Positions 21,645-21,776 of a DNA stretch of 21,776 nucleotides are shown piece by piece (within the stretch, counting starts at the first letter, position 1; the number at the start of each line of letters is the position of its first letter). The DNA lies in assembly GCA_947372225.1 (NCBI GenBank), contig CANBSV010000040.1:1-21776 (forward strand), read 5' to 3'. The notes beneath the pieces were generated by a model that saw nothing but the letters and a program-made list of their open reading frames with translations, had not been told where the DNA came from and did no database searches. This DNA comes from Burkholderiales bacterium (GTDB taxonomy: Bacteria; Pseudomonadota; Gammaproteobacteria; Burkholderiales; Burkholderiaceae_C). A program made the translations under genes and the position numbers.

Positions 21645-21776
21645 GCACCGGTTCGATGGCCGTGACGGTGATCGCGCCGTTGAGGCGCTCTGCAAGGAAC
21701 CGTATCGGGTCGCCTTCTTTCAGGTCGCGCAGCAAAGAGGGGTCTGCGACCTTGAAAACCATCGTCATGCCAGGCA
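21640..21776 (-). CDS. CusF-like copper-binding domain, C-terminal part
   Basis: The last 45 codons of a minus-strand gene are visible, the rest lying beyond the right edge. The sequence reads PGMTMVFKVADPSLLRDLKE, then GDPIRFLAERLNGAITVTAI and EPVR, followed by TGA. P-x-MTM-x-F-x-V is the metal-binding strand of the CusF family, periplasmic Cu(I)/Ag(I) chaperones, with the two methionine ligands present. GDxIRFxAE and the final VTxIEP are also typical. The same domain occurs as a free protein or at the C-terminus of CusB-type efflux adaptors, and the visible part cannot tell these apart. The codon before the proline ends in TG, so it cannot encode the tryptophan that E. coli CusF uses there. 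Confidence 0.8.
   Translation of the reverse strand, partial: PGMTMVFKVADPSLLRDLKEGDPIRFLAERLNGAITVTAIEPVR

Overview
The window is high-GC, densely packed chromosomal DNA that reads as a betaproteobacterium, most likely Burkholderiales. Supporting points are EF-P with arginine at position 32 beside its rhamnosyltransferase EarP, the order hupB / tRNA-Val / ppiD, uvrC followed by pgsA, and the protein sequence style throughout. The genus cannot be fixed from the sequence. I see no phage genes, transposases, integrases or CRISPR arrays.

Left part (1-9044) is mainly housekeeping. It holds the 5' part of pyrD (minus), divergent rpiA, a 60-residue charged protein, and then a minus-strand block earP > efp > mnmC. 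The mnmC product keeps a good FAD oxidoreductase half, but its N-terminal methyltransferase half has lost its recognisable S-adenosylmethionine-binding and catalytic motifs. Only 34 bp from earP, uvrC diverges and is followed by pgsA and an EamA-type transporter.

Middle part (9060-12281): a sigma-70-like promoter leads into hupB (HU), which is followed with almost no spacing by tRNA-Val(UAC) and an unrecognised 131-residue ORF ending at a good intrinsic terminator. Next are ppiD (periplasmic chaperone/PPIase) and tRNA-His(GUG).

Right-centre part (12304-20705) is the most interesting. On the minus strand lies a partner-switching module: an FHA-PP2C phosphatase, a STAS antagonist and an RsbW-like ATP-binding protein. 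Divergent from it is a transmembrane Ser/Thr kinase with a periplasmic loop and a HAMP domain placed after the kinase. It heads an apparent operon with a LysM-like/polysaccharide deacetylase lipoprotein and a TPR lipoprotein. Convergent to that operon is a LysM-TPR lipoprotein, which is divergent from an MltB-type lytic transglycosylase. Together this looks like a cell-wall-linked phospho-signalling locus: kinase and FHA-phosphatase would set the state of the STAS/RsbW pair while the lipoproteins and transglycosylase act on or bind peptidoglycan. That link is inferred from gene order and domains.

Right end (20737-21776): a GNAT acetyltransferase, a 106-residue conserved-looking protein, a perfect 12-bp hairpin between convergent stops, and the 3' end of a CusF-like copper-binding domain running off the window.
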